Source of the DNA: Delphinus delphis
Taxonomy: Eukaryota > Chordata > Mammalia > Artiodactyla > Delphinidae
Assembly (NCBI RefSeq): GCF_949987515.2
Contig: NC_082694.2
Location: forward strand, 10,223,958 to 10,287,957
Direction: 5' to 3'
DNA length: 64,000 nt
Under the pieces are notes generated by a model, which worked only from the letters and a program-made list of their open reading frames with translations, searched no databases and had not been told where the DNA came from. The translations under genes and the position numbers were made by a program. Below, piece by piece: positions 44,118-61,240 of this stretch; within the stretch, counting starts at the first letter, position 1; every line of letters begins with the position of its first letter.

Positions 44118-46117
44118 GTGAGTGAGGCCGGGTGTGCTTGGGATCGGAGCCAGGGGGTTCCGGGGTCGCCGCTTTGTCCCCCGACTCGGGCAGGGGACGC
44201 CGCACGCGCGAGGGACGGGGTCTGGGGGCTCAGGGAGGGGCGGCGGCGGGGACAGCTGTCCGCCCGAGCGCCGTTCTGCGCCCCCCGCGGGCTGCTTGGC
44301 GGGGGCTGGGGAGCAGGGAGAGCGGCGCCCGCCGCCACAGGGTCCGGAGGCGCGGACTGGTCAGGGGCAGCGGGGCTCAGGGAGCGGGGGTCCCTCGTGC
44401 AGTCCGGTCCGCGGCCGGGATCTTCTCCAGGCCCCCGAACTGCCCCTGGCTCCCCCACCCCCGACGGAAAGTTTGGGGCGGGCTTGGACGGAGGCCGATG
44501 TTGTGGGATCGGATTTCCCTGCCGCGGCCCCCCGGCCGCGCGCCCGCTCCGCTGGGGAGGCGGGCTGTCCTGGAAAGCCAGGCTCCTGAGCCGCGCCGCC
44601 CAGTCCCCGGCTGGAGCGCTAGCCCTGCAGCCGCGGGGGCGCCGTCCGCGGCCCGCCGCTCTGGGTGGGCAAGGGTGGGGGGCGCGCCGCCAGGAGCCCG
44701 CACCCCTCTACACACCCCCACCTCCGGGGCTGCTCCGGGGAGGAGCTGTGGCGGCAGAGCCTTGGAGCGCGCCGCGGGGTCCGGCCCGGGCCTGGGGTAA
44801 GGGGCCGAGGGAGGGCTGGGGGTGTGTTGGGGGACGGGGGTGGTGGTGAACGCATCTCCTGCGCCCCCCCCGCCCTTCCCGCGCTGGGTTACTGGGCCGA
44901 CAGGGGGCGTCCGCAGGCCGGGCTCCGCCACGCTCCCAGCGCCGCCGCTTTGTTTGCCTTCAAATCCCCGAAGCTGGGGGAGGGGAGAATCCGGGGGGGC
45001 GGGGGGGACCCGGGACGGGGTCTTGGCGGGGACCCTTTGTTTTGGGGTGAGCATAGACCCAGCTTCTTTGTCTCTGTTCCCGGCAATGGAGGGCTGGAGC
45101 AGTGGAAATTAATCCAGATGGCCTGCCCTGGCCGGGGTCCTGGGGGCGCGATCTCTGAGTTGGGAAGGTTCGTCAAGACCGCGGGAGAGCGCAGCAGGCG
45201 CCGGCCCTGCTCGGGGCGCCCTCCGCGGTCCAGGAGGAACCCCCCTGGCGCTCCCCACCGGGTCCTCACTTCCCCCCAGCCCCCGCCTGAACGCGCTGCC
45301 GGGAGATCCCTGATGAGACCGGAGCCGGCTCCGTTGTTCCGCCGCCCCTCAGCCCTAGGGCTGGTGTCTCCTAGGATCCTGTGCGAGGAACAGGATGAGG
45401 CCCCGGTCATTTCCACGCCCATCCCACCCACTTCCTGCCTTCCTTCTTGGGCAACAAAGGGGCCTCGGGAAGCGGGGCCCCTCCAGCTCCCGGACCCACT
45501 TCAGCCCTGTGATGTGGAACGGGGTTTGGGGCTCTGCCCGGCCATTGTCTGCGCTGGGGGAGGCAAGAGGCTGGGGCCGGGACCCCCGCAGGCCTGATGC
45601 GCCGAGTCCTCCCTGGGGGTCTTTTCCAACCTCCTGCCCCACCGCATGCTTATCACCCTGCTGAGGGGTTTGCGTCTCAGAATTAGGTCTTGGAGCTGGC
45701 TGGAGCCCCAGTAGGGCCAGGTCCTGCCTCCAGAGGTTATTTTAAGAAATCTTTGAATCTATCAGGCCTGAGGCGGGGAGGGGGGTCCCCTTTTTATTTT
45801 CTTAAACAACTTCCTGTTGAAGAGAAGGAGTCGGGGAGGGCCCGGAGGTTGTCCGAGTGTCCAAGTGTCCGCTCTTGCAGCTGACTTAGCTCTCTCCCTC
45901 CCCCCAGGGAGACCCCATGGTCCCTTTGGAGGCTGTAGAGGCTGAGGCCAGGTGTCGGAGGGGACTAGGTCTCTGCTCCAAGGCCTGGGGCACGGGGGAG
46001 TCCTGGGGAGGATGGATCTGGTCTTCTGTCCTGTCGGTGCCTCCTGGTACGGCTTGTGTGGGCCCCCTTCCGGTCTGTTTTCTCTGGCTGTGATTCTGAC
46101 CCTTTCTTTTCCCCCAG
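44118..46117 (+). other. SEMA4C: SEMA4C intron 1
   Basis: The first 1.2 kb is CpG-island sequence and the rest is GC-rich. No repeat was recognised. A CTCF-like core occurs at 44899-44912. Confidence 0.7.
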
Positions 46118-46157
46118 CAGGGCAGCTGGCCTGGAGCTAAGCGCCAGGGCGTGTGCC

Positions 46158-53006
<6,849 letters not shown>

Positions 53007-53720
53007 GGGTCCCCCTCCGGCGGGGCGGCGTGGGAGGCGCGGCTCCTACTTTGCACAGGCACCAGCTACCTCAGGGACATGGCACGGGCACCTGCTCTGC
53101 CCCGGACGGACCCTGCCCGGCACCGCCCGGCCATGAGGACCTGCTCTCTCAGCACGGGCACTGCCACTTGGTGTGGCTCACCGGGGCACCAGCCTCACAA
53201 CAGAGGGCACCTTCCTCCTCTGTGAGGGGCTGTGAATCACAGACGCACGGGACCCCAGCAGCCAAAACCTTTCAAGGCGGAAGTTGGAGACGTGGGTGTG
53301 TTTGTGTACATACATGTGTGTCTGTGGACGTGTGCACGTATGTGTGTGTGGGTGTGTGACACAGTCTTCCTGTTTCTGTCAAGTCTTCCCTTGGCCTGGG
53401 GTCCTCCTGGTGGGTCACTGAAGCTATGAAGGGGAAGGGGTTGTATCACTTTGCCTCTCCTACCCCCACCTGTCCCCAGTTGGGGGGCAGCCATGTACAT
53501 ACGGGGGTGGGCTGGGCAGGGTGCTGTGCCCCTCTGGGGGAGTCCAGGGCTCTGGGGTGGGCCTGGTCCTACTCCCAGGGCTGTGAATGTTTTCAGGGTG
53601 GGGGGGGGGAGATGGAGCCTCCTGTGTGTTTGGGGGAAGGGTGGGAGGGGCCTCCCGCTTGGCCCTGGGATTCAGTGGTATTTTATACTTGTCCTCCCTG
53701 GCGGGGCTGGGAAAGGTGGT

Positions 53721-53759
53721 GTGGGGGGAGGGGGAGGGGGAGGGGAGGAGAGGGCGGGC
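53721..53759 (+). promoter_or_regulatory. SEMA4C: G-run block in the SEMA4C 3' UTR (possible G-quadruplex)
   Basis: At least five G-runs of four or more bases separated by single A residues (GGGGGGAGGGGGAGGGGG type) on the mRNA strand, about 120 bases before the poly(A) signal. Confidence 0.6.
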
Positions 53760-53876
53760 ATGCTGTGGACGCGGCACATCCTCTCCCAGCCCCAGGAGGA
53801 GGGCTTCTCACAGTGTAACTTATTGTGTCCCCACGTATTTATTTGTTGTAAATATTTGAGTATTTTTATATGGACA

Positions 53877-53882
53877 AATAAA
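53877..53882 (+). other. SEMA4C: SEMA4C polyadenylation signal (AATAAA)
   Basis: A canonical hexamer 870 bases after the stop codon, preceded by an AT-rich stretch. Cleavage is expected near 53895-53905. Confidence 0.88.
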
Positions 53883-53904
53883 ATGGAGAAAATGAAACTT
53901 CCTG

Positions 53905-54880
53905 TCACGGAGATAAGACATTTGGGCCAAAACCTTCTGGGTGCCAAGAGGGAGACTCCCTGTGGGTTGAGTGGGGCTGGACTGCCCCCCTTCTCAGTCC
54001 TGGGGCAGCCTGCCTTTCCTTCAGTGGTCCCCCTCCTGCCTGTGCCCCTCTCTGGAGGGGGGACAGCCCAGGCGCCAATGTTTTCCCACAGTGGTGGTTC
54101 GGGCTGGGAGCCAGACCAGGGCCACAGCCTCTTGAGAGCCAGCCTTGGCTTCTGGCCAAAGGGAGAAGTCAGGGCATGGGGAGTAGAAGCAGGAGAGCGG
54201 GAGGGGCCTGGCTTCCCAGAACTCTGGGAAGGGGAAATGGGAGTGAGGGGGCCGAGGAGGGGAACTTCCTAGAAGCAGCTTAAGGTGGTGTGGGCTGGCT
54301 CGTGTGGGGATGGGGCTCCCAACCAACTTAAGGGAGGAAGGATGACTTTCAGCCTTTACCCTCCAGACTGTTAGCCCTGAACGCTCCAGCAACACACCAT
54401 AGGGAACTTTCCCCGTTGCCACCCGGTGGGCACCAAGCCCCTGGCCTATGGAAGGAGCCGTGCAGGGCCCAGGTATTTGTAAGAAAAACAGGACCCCGCC
54501 TGGGTTCTATAATTCACGCCCACACACAGAGGCAGCCAGCCAGTCCTCTGTACCCTTGACCGGTCTGGGGGTGCCTGCTGTGGCTGGAATAGGCTGCTGC
54601 CCGGCGTCCTGCTGTTAAGAGAGGGCTGGCATCTGCTGACTTGAGCACGCTACGCTTCCCGCACGGTCACTAAGCCACAGCCCAGAGAATGTCTCGATAC
54701 AAGAAGGTTGATTCGGTAAACTAGGTGCCCACTGTGGGGTTGAGGGTTCCAGGCCCTTTTCCCTGCCCCCCGGGCCTACGTGCAGGTGCTCCCAGCGGCA
54801 GGATAGGTCATGACTACCTGCCTCCCACGGGGTTTTGAAAAATGAGCAGGAGGGGCGAGAGGAGGGAGGGTGTCGCGCGG
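53905..54880. other. SEMA4C-ANKRD39 spacer
   Basis: About 1 kb of GC-rich sequence with no recognised repeat or exon, between the end of SEMA4C and the ANKRD39 CpG island. Confidence 0.6.
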
Positions 54881-55180
54881 CCTTTCAAGTGGTCACCGCG
54901 CCGCCGCGGCGATCCGTCTTCCTGGGCCCGCGTGGTGGGGGAAAGAAGGGGGAAAGGACCTTAGGGTGCTCCCGGCGACCCCCTGCCCTTGGGGAGCCCG
55001 GTGGGACGAAGAGAACCTGGAAGGGCGCCACATAAACGCTCCCGACCCACCCCACCCCCGCCCCCCCTGGGTTCCAGCGGGCGCGCCCCGGCCTCCGCTT
55101 AGCCTGGGACGCCCTCGCGTGGCCGCTTCGGGCGGGCGCGGCCAGGCACCGCCCCCCCCAGGTCCAACCCCACCGCCGCG

Positions 55181-55216
55181 ATTGGCTCCCGGGCTCAGAC
55201 CCAGAAGCTTGATTGG
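55181..55216. promoter_or_regulatory. ANKRD39: Two inverted CCAAT boxes (NF-Y type)
   Basis: ATTGG at 55181-55185 (GCGATTGGCTC) and at 55212-55216 (TTGATTGGTCGG), 31 bases apart or about three helical turns, and 163-198 bases upstream of the ATG. Paired CCAAT boxes at this spacing are common in TATA-less promoters bound by NF-Y. Confidence 0.75.
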
Positions 55217-55378
55217 TCGGCCCCGTGGCTCGTGCGGACGCCGAGTGGTCAGGCCAGGCGGGTGGGCAGCGCTGCGCCCGCCCCGCCCACCCCGCTCGCC
55301 GTGGCCGCGCCGGCGCCCGTGCCCGTGACCTTACCCGCGGCCGCGCCCGCCAGCGGGTGGGAGGGCGCGGAGGGTGAC

Positions 55379-55478
55379 ATGGCGGTGCCGCGGCCCTGCG
55401 CCGAAGACCCTTGCTGTTCCCGGCCCAGCGCGGCTCCCGGCGTGCAGCAGACGCTGGACGAGATGGACTTCGAGAGGG
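55379..55478 (+). CDS. ANKRD39: ANKRD39 exon 1
   Basis: From ATG to TLDEMDFER plus one base; donor G|GTGAGG. It lies wholly within the CpG island. Confidence 0.95.
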
Positions 55479-58400
55479 GTGAGGCGGGTGCGCGGCCCTA
55501 CCGGCCCGGCGCCTTCCGGCGTCCCCAGGCCCCCAGGGCAGAGGAGGTGGCCGAAAACCGGGGCCCCGAGGGGGAGGCAGCCTGGGGACCTAGTCGGAGC
55601 GTTGGCGGGCGGTGGGCTCACCGCTCCCGCGTAGTGAGAGCCCGCCAGGGACCCGGCGGGAGCTCGGCATTAGAAACACCGGCTCGCGTGCAGGTCGGGA
55701 AACAGGCTTTGGTTTCAGGAACTTTCCCCAGTGGTGCGGCTGGGCCCGGCTCCTCACCTGGTGCGACCCTAGGACACCCAGCCCTGCTCCCGGGTCTGCT
55801 CCTAAGCAGCAGAGCCTGCAGCCAGGGTATTGCACCCACCCCGAGAGGATGGAGCTTCAGACCAGGGGGGCTGCGTGTGGGCACTGCAGGCGTGAGATAC
55901 GACAGAGATGGCCTCGAGGCAGGCGATGTCATCCCTACCTGTGGGCTCAGCGGGGTAACTCTTTTGCCCCAGACTATCCTTGCTGCTGCACTCGCCACCC
56001 GCGGCTCTGTGCACAGAGCCTGGCTCTGTCTGGTTTCTCACCGTGCGCACGGCCGACTTTGCTCCAGACGCTGCTCGCTCAGGCGTTCCAGCCAAAGCCC
56101 CCTGAGTTGTGGGACGGTTCTGAGGACTCTCGGGATTCCGCAGATGGGGTGACTGTTCACAACTTTGGCTGTGGTTTTCACTTTGCGCTGGCACCTGGCA
56201 ATGTCCTGTTCTTCCTTTTGACTGTGACTGTATATTCAAACATCTTAAACAGTACTTTATCCAACACTGGTGTGTTTGCAGTGGGAAGAAGGGTGACTGT
56301 GTCTGCCCAGTCTCCTGTCCTGGTTAGACAAGCCCCTTGTCTGTCTTGCTCCCAGCGATGTCGCCAGCACCCAGCACAGTCCTTGACACAGAGGAGGTGC
56401 TCGTGTTAATATTTGTTGAACCCATGAATTTCCATTTTATAGATGAGAAAACAAGAGGTCAGGAGGCAAAGGGAGCGCTGGAAGCCCCCAGTCATTCAGT
56501 GTTATTCAGTGCTCGGGTTGTCCTTCTGCAGGAATCTGGTCTGCAGCCCTGAACGGGGACCTGGGCCGAGTGAAGTATTTAATTCAGAAGGCAGCGGACC
56601 CCAGCCAGCCCGACTCCGCCGGCTACACGGCCCTGGTGAGCTGGGGATGAGCCTCACCGGCTTCCTGCTCCGTGGGGGTGGGGAGGGGATGATGTTTGCA
56701 TTTTCTCTTCTCCCACCCTTCCTCCTCTCCCAGCAGGGTTTCTGTTTAAGCATCACGTGAACCTGGGTTTTTTTAATTAGCATAAGTGCTTTGCATTAGT
56801 TATTTAACTTCGTTCTCATAAGGATTCTGCGAGGTAGGAATGGTTATTATCCCCAGTTTACAGTGGCGGCAACTGAAGCTAGGAATGAAGGCTCACCCTG
56901 GTCACCCAGGTGCTGGAGGGGGCACCCCCCGCCGCGGTTCTGCCCCCTGACCCCGGCTCTGTTCCCCACAGCACTATGCCAGCCGCAACGGGCACTATGC
57001 CGTGTGCCAGTTCCTGCTGGAGAGCGGGGCCAAGTGTGATGCCCAGACCCACGGGGGAGCCACCGCTCTGCACCGGGCCAGCTACTGTGGGCACACGGAC
57101 ATCGCCCGGCTCCTGCTGTCGCACGGCTCCAATCCCAGGCTGGTGGACGACGACGGCATGACCAGTCTGCACAAGGTGGGTCCCCTCTTGGAAGTTTCAC
57201 AGGTTGCAAGAACCTGTCTTCTCTCATTAGAAAAGTTATAATATGGGACTTCCCTGGCCGTCCAGTGGTTAGGACTCCGCGCTTTCACTGCTGTGGGCCC
57301 AGGTTCAGTCGCTGGTTGGGGAACTAAGATCCCACAAGGCGTGGCCAAAAATAAAAAAGTAAAAGTTATAATGCGTTCACTGTAGAAAACATGGGGAAAA
57401 CGGAAAAGCATAAAGTAGAAAATTGAAATCGTTTGTAACCTCGGTGCTCACCTCTCGTCACTTTAGGATTAACGTATAATTTTCCAGCATGTCTCCTGCG
57501 CACATAAATTAGAACTAAACGTATGGCGTCATTTTCTTTTTCTTCCCCTTAATGATGTGTCCTCAATGCTTTTCCACGGAGTTTTCTGAAACTTGCACCC
57601 ACTCTTGCCTATCCCTCTAGTCTGCTTTCCACGCTGTGATCGAAGTGATCATTTAATTAAATGTTTTCTGACTAGAAACACCTACCCGCTGTGAACGGTT
57701 TGAGGAGTACAGAATGTCTCCCGTGGACACAAGTTTCCCTCCCCGCCCCCCACCCCTGGTCCCTTAGTCTCCCTTCCCTCCCTTAAGGCATCCGCTTTTA
57801 CCGGTTTCTCGTGCATCTTTGAGACGCAGTTGACACATACTTACGGCCTATGTGTGCAAACCTGTTCCTCCCTTAGCCCCACTGATCTTCTCCCAGAGTG
57901 ATGGTTTAAAAAGCACTTCTGACCACGCCACGCCTTCGAGTCCTTCGGAGGCTTGCTTTTACCAAGTCCTTACGCTGCTGTACAGGCCCTCTGGGGTCAG
58001 CCCCTGCCTACCTGCCAGCTTGCCCTTGCCCCGCTAGTCGTCTTCAGTTTCTTGAACCTGCTTCTCTATCACTTGCAGGCCATAGAGCACATCTCTCCCC
58101 ATCCGGATGCCTCACATCACCCTTTTCCCTCTGACTAGCGTCTGTCCTTCCTTCTGGCTTGCAGCTTCTACATCGTGCCCTCAGAGAGCCTTCCCGTTTC
58201 CTCAGAGGACAGCTCTTGCACCTGGATGCCCGGAAGCACTCTGTGCTCCACTTCTGACTCTTCTCCCCCTTGAAATTCCCTGTGTGAGCTCCGTCTCACT
58301 GGAGGCAGCTGGGATTGGTCCTGTTTCCTGCCGTGGCCTCAGCACTGAGCTCAGGTGCTGAGTGAGCAGCTGGGGGTTGTTTCGTTTTGAGACCCTTGCT

Positions 58401-59741
58401 GGTTGGAAAGGCGGGTTGTTCGTTTCTCTGTGGTCTAAACTGGTGTTGGCTTGAGTGTTTCACTGCCACGGCTCACATGATGGGTGTTGATAGGCAGGAC
58501 ACTGCCATGGATGGACCTAGCTGGTGTCACCCGCACTTGCGGCATTCTCGAGAAATTGAGGGAATGCATGTGTGTGAGGAATGTGAATCGTCCCTTCCTT
58601 CCAGCTTACTTGCCTCCCTCCCTTGCTTCCTTCTGCAAACATTGGCACTTCCTTTTGCCAGAAATTATTTGGAATTCATCTTACAACTGCTCACAACACG
58701 CTATTGCCTGAGTTGAAGCAGTAAAATAGGGAATCCCAGGTCTGTACTCATCAAGATAATATTTATGCTGAATAAAGATTTAGATTCGAATTTGAGATGG
58801 TGTTTGGTACTAACATTAACTTTGATACCTTTCAGGAGCCCCCGTAGCCCTTTGTCTCTTGGGAGGAGTAGGGAATATAGTGATACAACATAGCTATTGA
58901 GAGTTCAGACTTTGAGGTCAGACAGACCTGGCTTAGAATTCCCCATGCTGCCGCATTAGCTCTGTGACCTAGGGCGAGTTACTCAACTTTTATAAGCCTC
59001 AGTTTTTTCGTCTATAAAGTGGAAATAATGATACTTCCTACCTCTGATGGTTATTATAAAAGTTAAGTAAGATAATCTATGTAAATCACTTAACACTTCT
59101 CTTTTGGAGGATGTAGGTTAGAAATTGACATCCAGATTGGGATCGTTGATCTCCGAGGGGACGAGGAGAAAGCTGGGTACTGGGCCTGTTTCTCTCCGCT
59201 CATCTGAAAGTTCCCAGAGGGCAGGGGCCGTGTCTGATGTGTCTTGTGCCCACGGCACCCAGCACCCTATAGACAATCGGAATGTTTGTAAAGGTGCTTA
59301 GAGATCCAAGGTTCTGTCCTTGTTCTTAATGTGCAGGCCTGGGCAAAGAAGCATGGCCACTGAGCAGAGGACACAAGGAAGAAAAGCTGAAGCTGACTGC
59401 CCAAGTGGCACCAGGGTGCCCCGCCACCCTGCAGCACGTCACTGCAGTTTGGCAGGGGTTAGGGGAAACCGGCTCAGACGGCCAGCGCCTCCATTTCCGT
59501 GAGACCTTTTCTCGGACTAAAAGGGCCCCAGAAGTGGAGCAAGAAAGAACAGGGCCCAGTGGGGTACGGCTTTTGATCCGGGCCTCTCTCCCCACAGGCC
59601 GCCGAGAAGGGTCACGTGGACATTTGCTCCCTCCTCTTGCAACACAGCCCAGCCCTGAAGGCCATCCGGGACCGGAAGGCACGACTCGCCTGTGACCTGC
59701 TGCCCTGTAACAGCGACCTGCGGGACCTGCTGGCCAGCTGA
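55379..59741 (+). CDS. ANKRD39: ANKRD39, complete (four exons)
   Basis: The exons 55379-55478, 56532-56635, 56972-57175 and 59598-59741 join into 183 residues, the length I recall for human ANKRD39. The short N-terminus ([17 protein letters not shown]) has several cysteines. It is followed by about four ankyrin repeats: about 30-59 ([15 protein letters not shown]), 63-92 ([17 protein letters not shown]), 96-125 ([17 protein letters not shown]) and 129-158 ([17 protein letters not shown]), then a short helical end ([14 protein letters not shown]). Ankyrin repeats are protein-binding scaffolds; no enzymatic motif is present and no firm cell role is known to me. The start was chosen for its Kozak context (G at -3 and +4) and family match; no upstream in-frame ATG exists in the open frame. 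All four exons look intact. Confidence 0.97.
55479..56531 (+). other. ANKRD39 intron 1
   Basis: It begins in the CpG island. A long open frame continues from exon 1 but has no family match. An L2/MIR-like piece lies at its 3' end. Confidence 0.6.
56330..56450 (+). mobile_element. L2-like fragment
   Basis: CCAGCACCCAGCACAGTCC then AATATTTGTTGAACCCATG resembles the L2 end. Confidence 0.5.
56532..56635 (+). CDS. ANKRD39: ANKRD39 exon 2
   Basis: Acceptor CTTCTGCAG, donor GTGAGC. It codes for [17 protein letters not shown] to SAGYTAL, the first ankyrin repeat and the start of the second. Confidence 0.95.
56815..56910 (-). mobile_element. MIR SINE fragment
   Basis: GGTTATTATCCCCAGTTTAC and CTGGTCACCCAGG are the reverse MIR core, in ANKRD39 intron 2. 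Confidence 0.5.
56972..57175 (+). CDS. ANKRD39: ANKRD39 exon 3
   Basis: 68 residues, [16 protein letters not shown] to DDGMTSLHK, most of repeats 2 and 3 and the start of 4. Acceptor TCCCCACAG, donor GTGGGT. Confidence 0.97.
57243..57360 (+). mobile_element. CHR-type SINE, short form, in ANKRD39 intron 3
   Basis: Head GGGACTTCCCTGGCCGTCC, then GTTGGGGAACTAAGATCCC, with an A-rich tail. Identical flanks AAAAGTTATAAT (57231-57242 and 57361-57372). It starts 68 bases after the exon-3 donor. Confidence 0.9.
57361..57660 (-). mobile_element. Old L1-like fragment
   Basis: AT-rich sequence with L1-like phrases (AAAACATGGGGAAAACGG, CTCAATGCTTTTCCACGG). Family assignment is weak; orientation uncertain. 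Confidence 0.35.
57890..58360 (+). mobile_element. L2 LINE fragment
   Basis: CACTTCTGACCACGCCACG, then CAGCCCCTGCCTACCTGCC and CTGCTTCTCTATCACTTGC follow the L2 3' order. Confidence 0.55.
58895..59105 (+). mobile_element. MIR SINE, nearly full length
   Basis: GGTCAGACAGACCTGGCTTA, GAGTTACTCAACTTTTATAAG and GGTTATTATAAAAGTTAAG follow MIR through most of its length. Confidence 0.75.
59195..59300 (+). mobile_element. L2 LINE 3' end
   Basis: TTCCCAGAGGGCAGGGGCC then CACCCAGCACCCTATAGAC is the L2 end. Confidence 0.5.
59598..59741 (+). CDS. ANKRD39: ANKRD39 exon 4
   Basis: [18 protein letters not shown] to DLRDLLAS and TGA at 59739-59741. Acceptor CTCCCCACAG. Confidence 0.97.
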   Translation, partial: AAEKGHVDICSLLLQHSPALKAIRDRKARLACDLLPCNSDLRDLLAS

Positions 59742-60005
59742 GTCTCCCCGCTCCTGTCACGGGCTGCATGTGGGGTACACGGACTAGCCCTCCAAGCCCC
59801 CGCCTCAGTCAGCGCCTGAGTCGCAGGGTGGGATCCTGAGGCTGGAGGACCCTGGAAGAGCCCCATTCTGGCCACTGGGGAAGCAAGGGTGGCGACTTGG
59901 TGGGGCTGCCAGTACTCCAGCCTGGACAGGTGACCGTATTCTAAATTAGTTCATGTGGAAACATCTCTCCGTTTGGAAAAAATAAAGTTATATCCTTACC
60001 TCATC
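59742..60005 (+). other. ANKRD39: ANKRD39 3' UTR (end inferred)
   Basis: It runs from the stop to the first AATAAA (59981-59986). No other signal was read in between. Confidence 0.7.
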
Positions 60006-60120
60006 CCACGCACAAGAATAAATTTCGAGCAAAGACCCGAATCTGAAGATACAAAAGTATGTAAGCATGAGAAGAAACTGTGGAATATGTGACAAATGAA
60101 CAGCTGCTTTCTAGCCAAGT
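59945..60120 (+). mobile_element. Old L1 fragment, sense, overlapping the ANKRD39 3' end
   Basis: TTTGGAAAAAATAAAGTTAT, CTTACCTCATCCCACGCAC and AGAATAAATTTCGAGC match a segment of L1 ORF2 DNA. The ANKRD39 poly(A) signal falls inside it. Confidence 0.6.
59981..59986 (+). other. ANKRD39: ANKRD39 polyadenylation signal (AATAAA)
   Basis: The first canonical hexamer after the stop, 240 bases downstream. A second AATAAA occurs at 60018-60023. Confidence 0.7.
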
Positions 60121-60164
60121 GACCTTGGTACAAGTCACTTTACCCATCTGTCCGGCGTCCTCAT

Positions 60165-60279
60165 TTTCTTTTTTTGCCTCGCGGCACGCAGGATCTTAAT
60201 TCCCCTGACCAGGGATCAAACCCGTGCCCCCTGCAGTGGAAGCACAGTCTTAACCACTGGACCGCCAGGGAAGTCCCCT
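60165..60279 (-). mobile_element. CHR-type SINE, short form
   Basis: A T-run, GCACGCAGGATCTTAATTC and a head ending CCGCCAGGGAAGTCCC. Flanks GCGTCCTCAT (60155-60164 and 60280-60289). Confidence 0.9.
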
Positions 60280-60469
60280 GCGTCCTCATCTCTTAAGGTG
60301 GGAGTGACTACAGTGGGGCTGCCTCGGAGTCCACATGGGGGTGAGACGAGTGAATATCTGGGGAGTGCTGGGGAGGGTGCCCGGCACCGTGTGGGCAGTG
60401 TATGGGAGCTCCCACCTCTCTAGAACCTGACCAGCACTTGTGTTTATAGTAATTTCATTCATTTCAACC

Positions 60470-60700
60470 ATCTGATAGACTACACAGTGCTGCTGTTCGG
60501 TTGCATCGCTAATTGCTGGTGAGGTTGAACGCGTCTTCTGTGACCTTCCTGTCCGTACCCTTTGTCCATCTAAAATTGTTCTCTTTTTCGATTCATAGGA
60601 GTTAGTTCTGTATGCTGGATATTGATCCTTTGTTATGTATATATGTACATAATTATATCTCTTTTTTCTTTTCTCTTTGATGCTGTTCCTTGTCTTAACT
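60470..60700 (-). mobile_element. Old L1 fragment, antisense
   Basis: GGTTGAACGCGTCTTCTGTG and TGCTGGATATTGATCCTTTG match antisense L1. Confidence 0.55.
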
Positions 60701-60704
60701 GTGT

Positions 60705-61240
60705 TTGTTTTTATCTGTTCATGGAAATTGGTTACCGCCGGTGTGGACGGCAGTTTGGCAATATCTATTAAAATTTAATTGAATGGGGCCAATACATTGA
60801 TTTCTCTGTAGGTCCCTAGAGAAATATTCATCTGTGTGCACAAAGATGTTTGCTTTTGGGGTTTTTTTTTTTTTTGCCTCACTGAGCGGTTTGCGGGATC
60901 TTCGTTCCCCGACCAAGGATCGAACCCATGCCCCCTGCAGTGGAAGCGCTGAGTCCTAACCACTGGACCGCCAGGGAAGTCCCCAAAGATGTTTATTTAC
61001 AGAGGCATTTTCAAAAATTTGGATTGGAGCATGGGGTGTAACGTAAAAAAAAAAAAAAAAAAATGCAGAGATAACCTAGGTGTTTGCAGCAGGGGGACGG
61101 CGAGGTTCTAGCACTTTGAGCGCAGCGTACGCTAATGTGGAGAGTGCTGAGTCGTGATGACGTAAAGTATGGAGAAACATGTAGGTGCGTACACACAACA
61201 CACAGGAGGAGCGTGAGGAAGCTGTGTGTTAAACTGTACC
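60705..61240 (+). mobile_element. Old L1 fragment, sense, holding a SINE
   Basis: GTGTGGACGGCAGTTTGGC, GCACAAAGATGTTT, and after the SINE AACCTAGGTGTTTGCAGC and TATGGAGAAACATG follow L1 ORF2 3' DNA. An A-run of about 19 lies at 61046-61064. Confidence 0.6.
60852..60983 (-). mobile_element. CHR-type SINE, nested in L1
   Basis: A T-run, GGTTTGCGGGATCTTCG and a head ending CCGCCAGGGAAGTCCC. Flanks CAAAGATGTTT (60841-60851 and 60984-60994). Confidence 0.9.

Larger units (their letters stand above)
43600..45340 (+). promoter_or_regulatory. SEMA4C: SEMA4C CpG-island promoter
   Basis: A dense CpG region surrounds the first exon, with many GGGGCGGGG-type SP sites and no TATA box. It reaches well into intron 1. 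The start site cannot be fixed by eye; by the exon-1 donor it should lie between about 43850 and 44080. Confidence 0.85.
53007..53900 (+). other. SEMA4C: SEMA4C 3' UTR
   Basis: About 0.9 kb from the stop to the polyadenylation site. It contains a TG-rich stretch (53293-53360), a G-run block (53721-53759) and AT-rich ATTTATTTGTTGTA just before the end, where AU-rich elements often lie. Confidence 0.85.
54880..55640 (+). promoter_or_regulatory. ANKRD39: ANKRD39 CpG-island promoter
   Basis: A CpG-dense block containing the start codon. No TATA box. GC boxes and two inverted CCAAT boxes lie upstream of the ATG. Confidence 0.85.

Noticed and set aside
43429..44205. Antisense 258-codon frame in the SEMA4C CpG island
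   Set aside because: Pro/Arg/Ala-rich translation of CpG-island DNA with no family match.
55232..55378. N-terminal extension of ANKRD39 in an open upstream frame
   Set aside because: The frame is open for 49 codons before the ATG, but it begins with GTG and has no in-frame ATG. The family start and a good Kozak site are at 55379.
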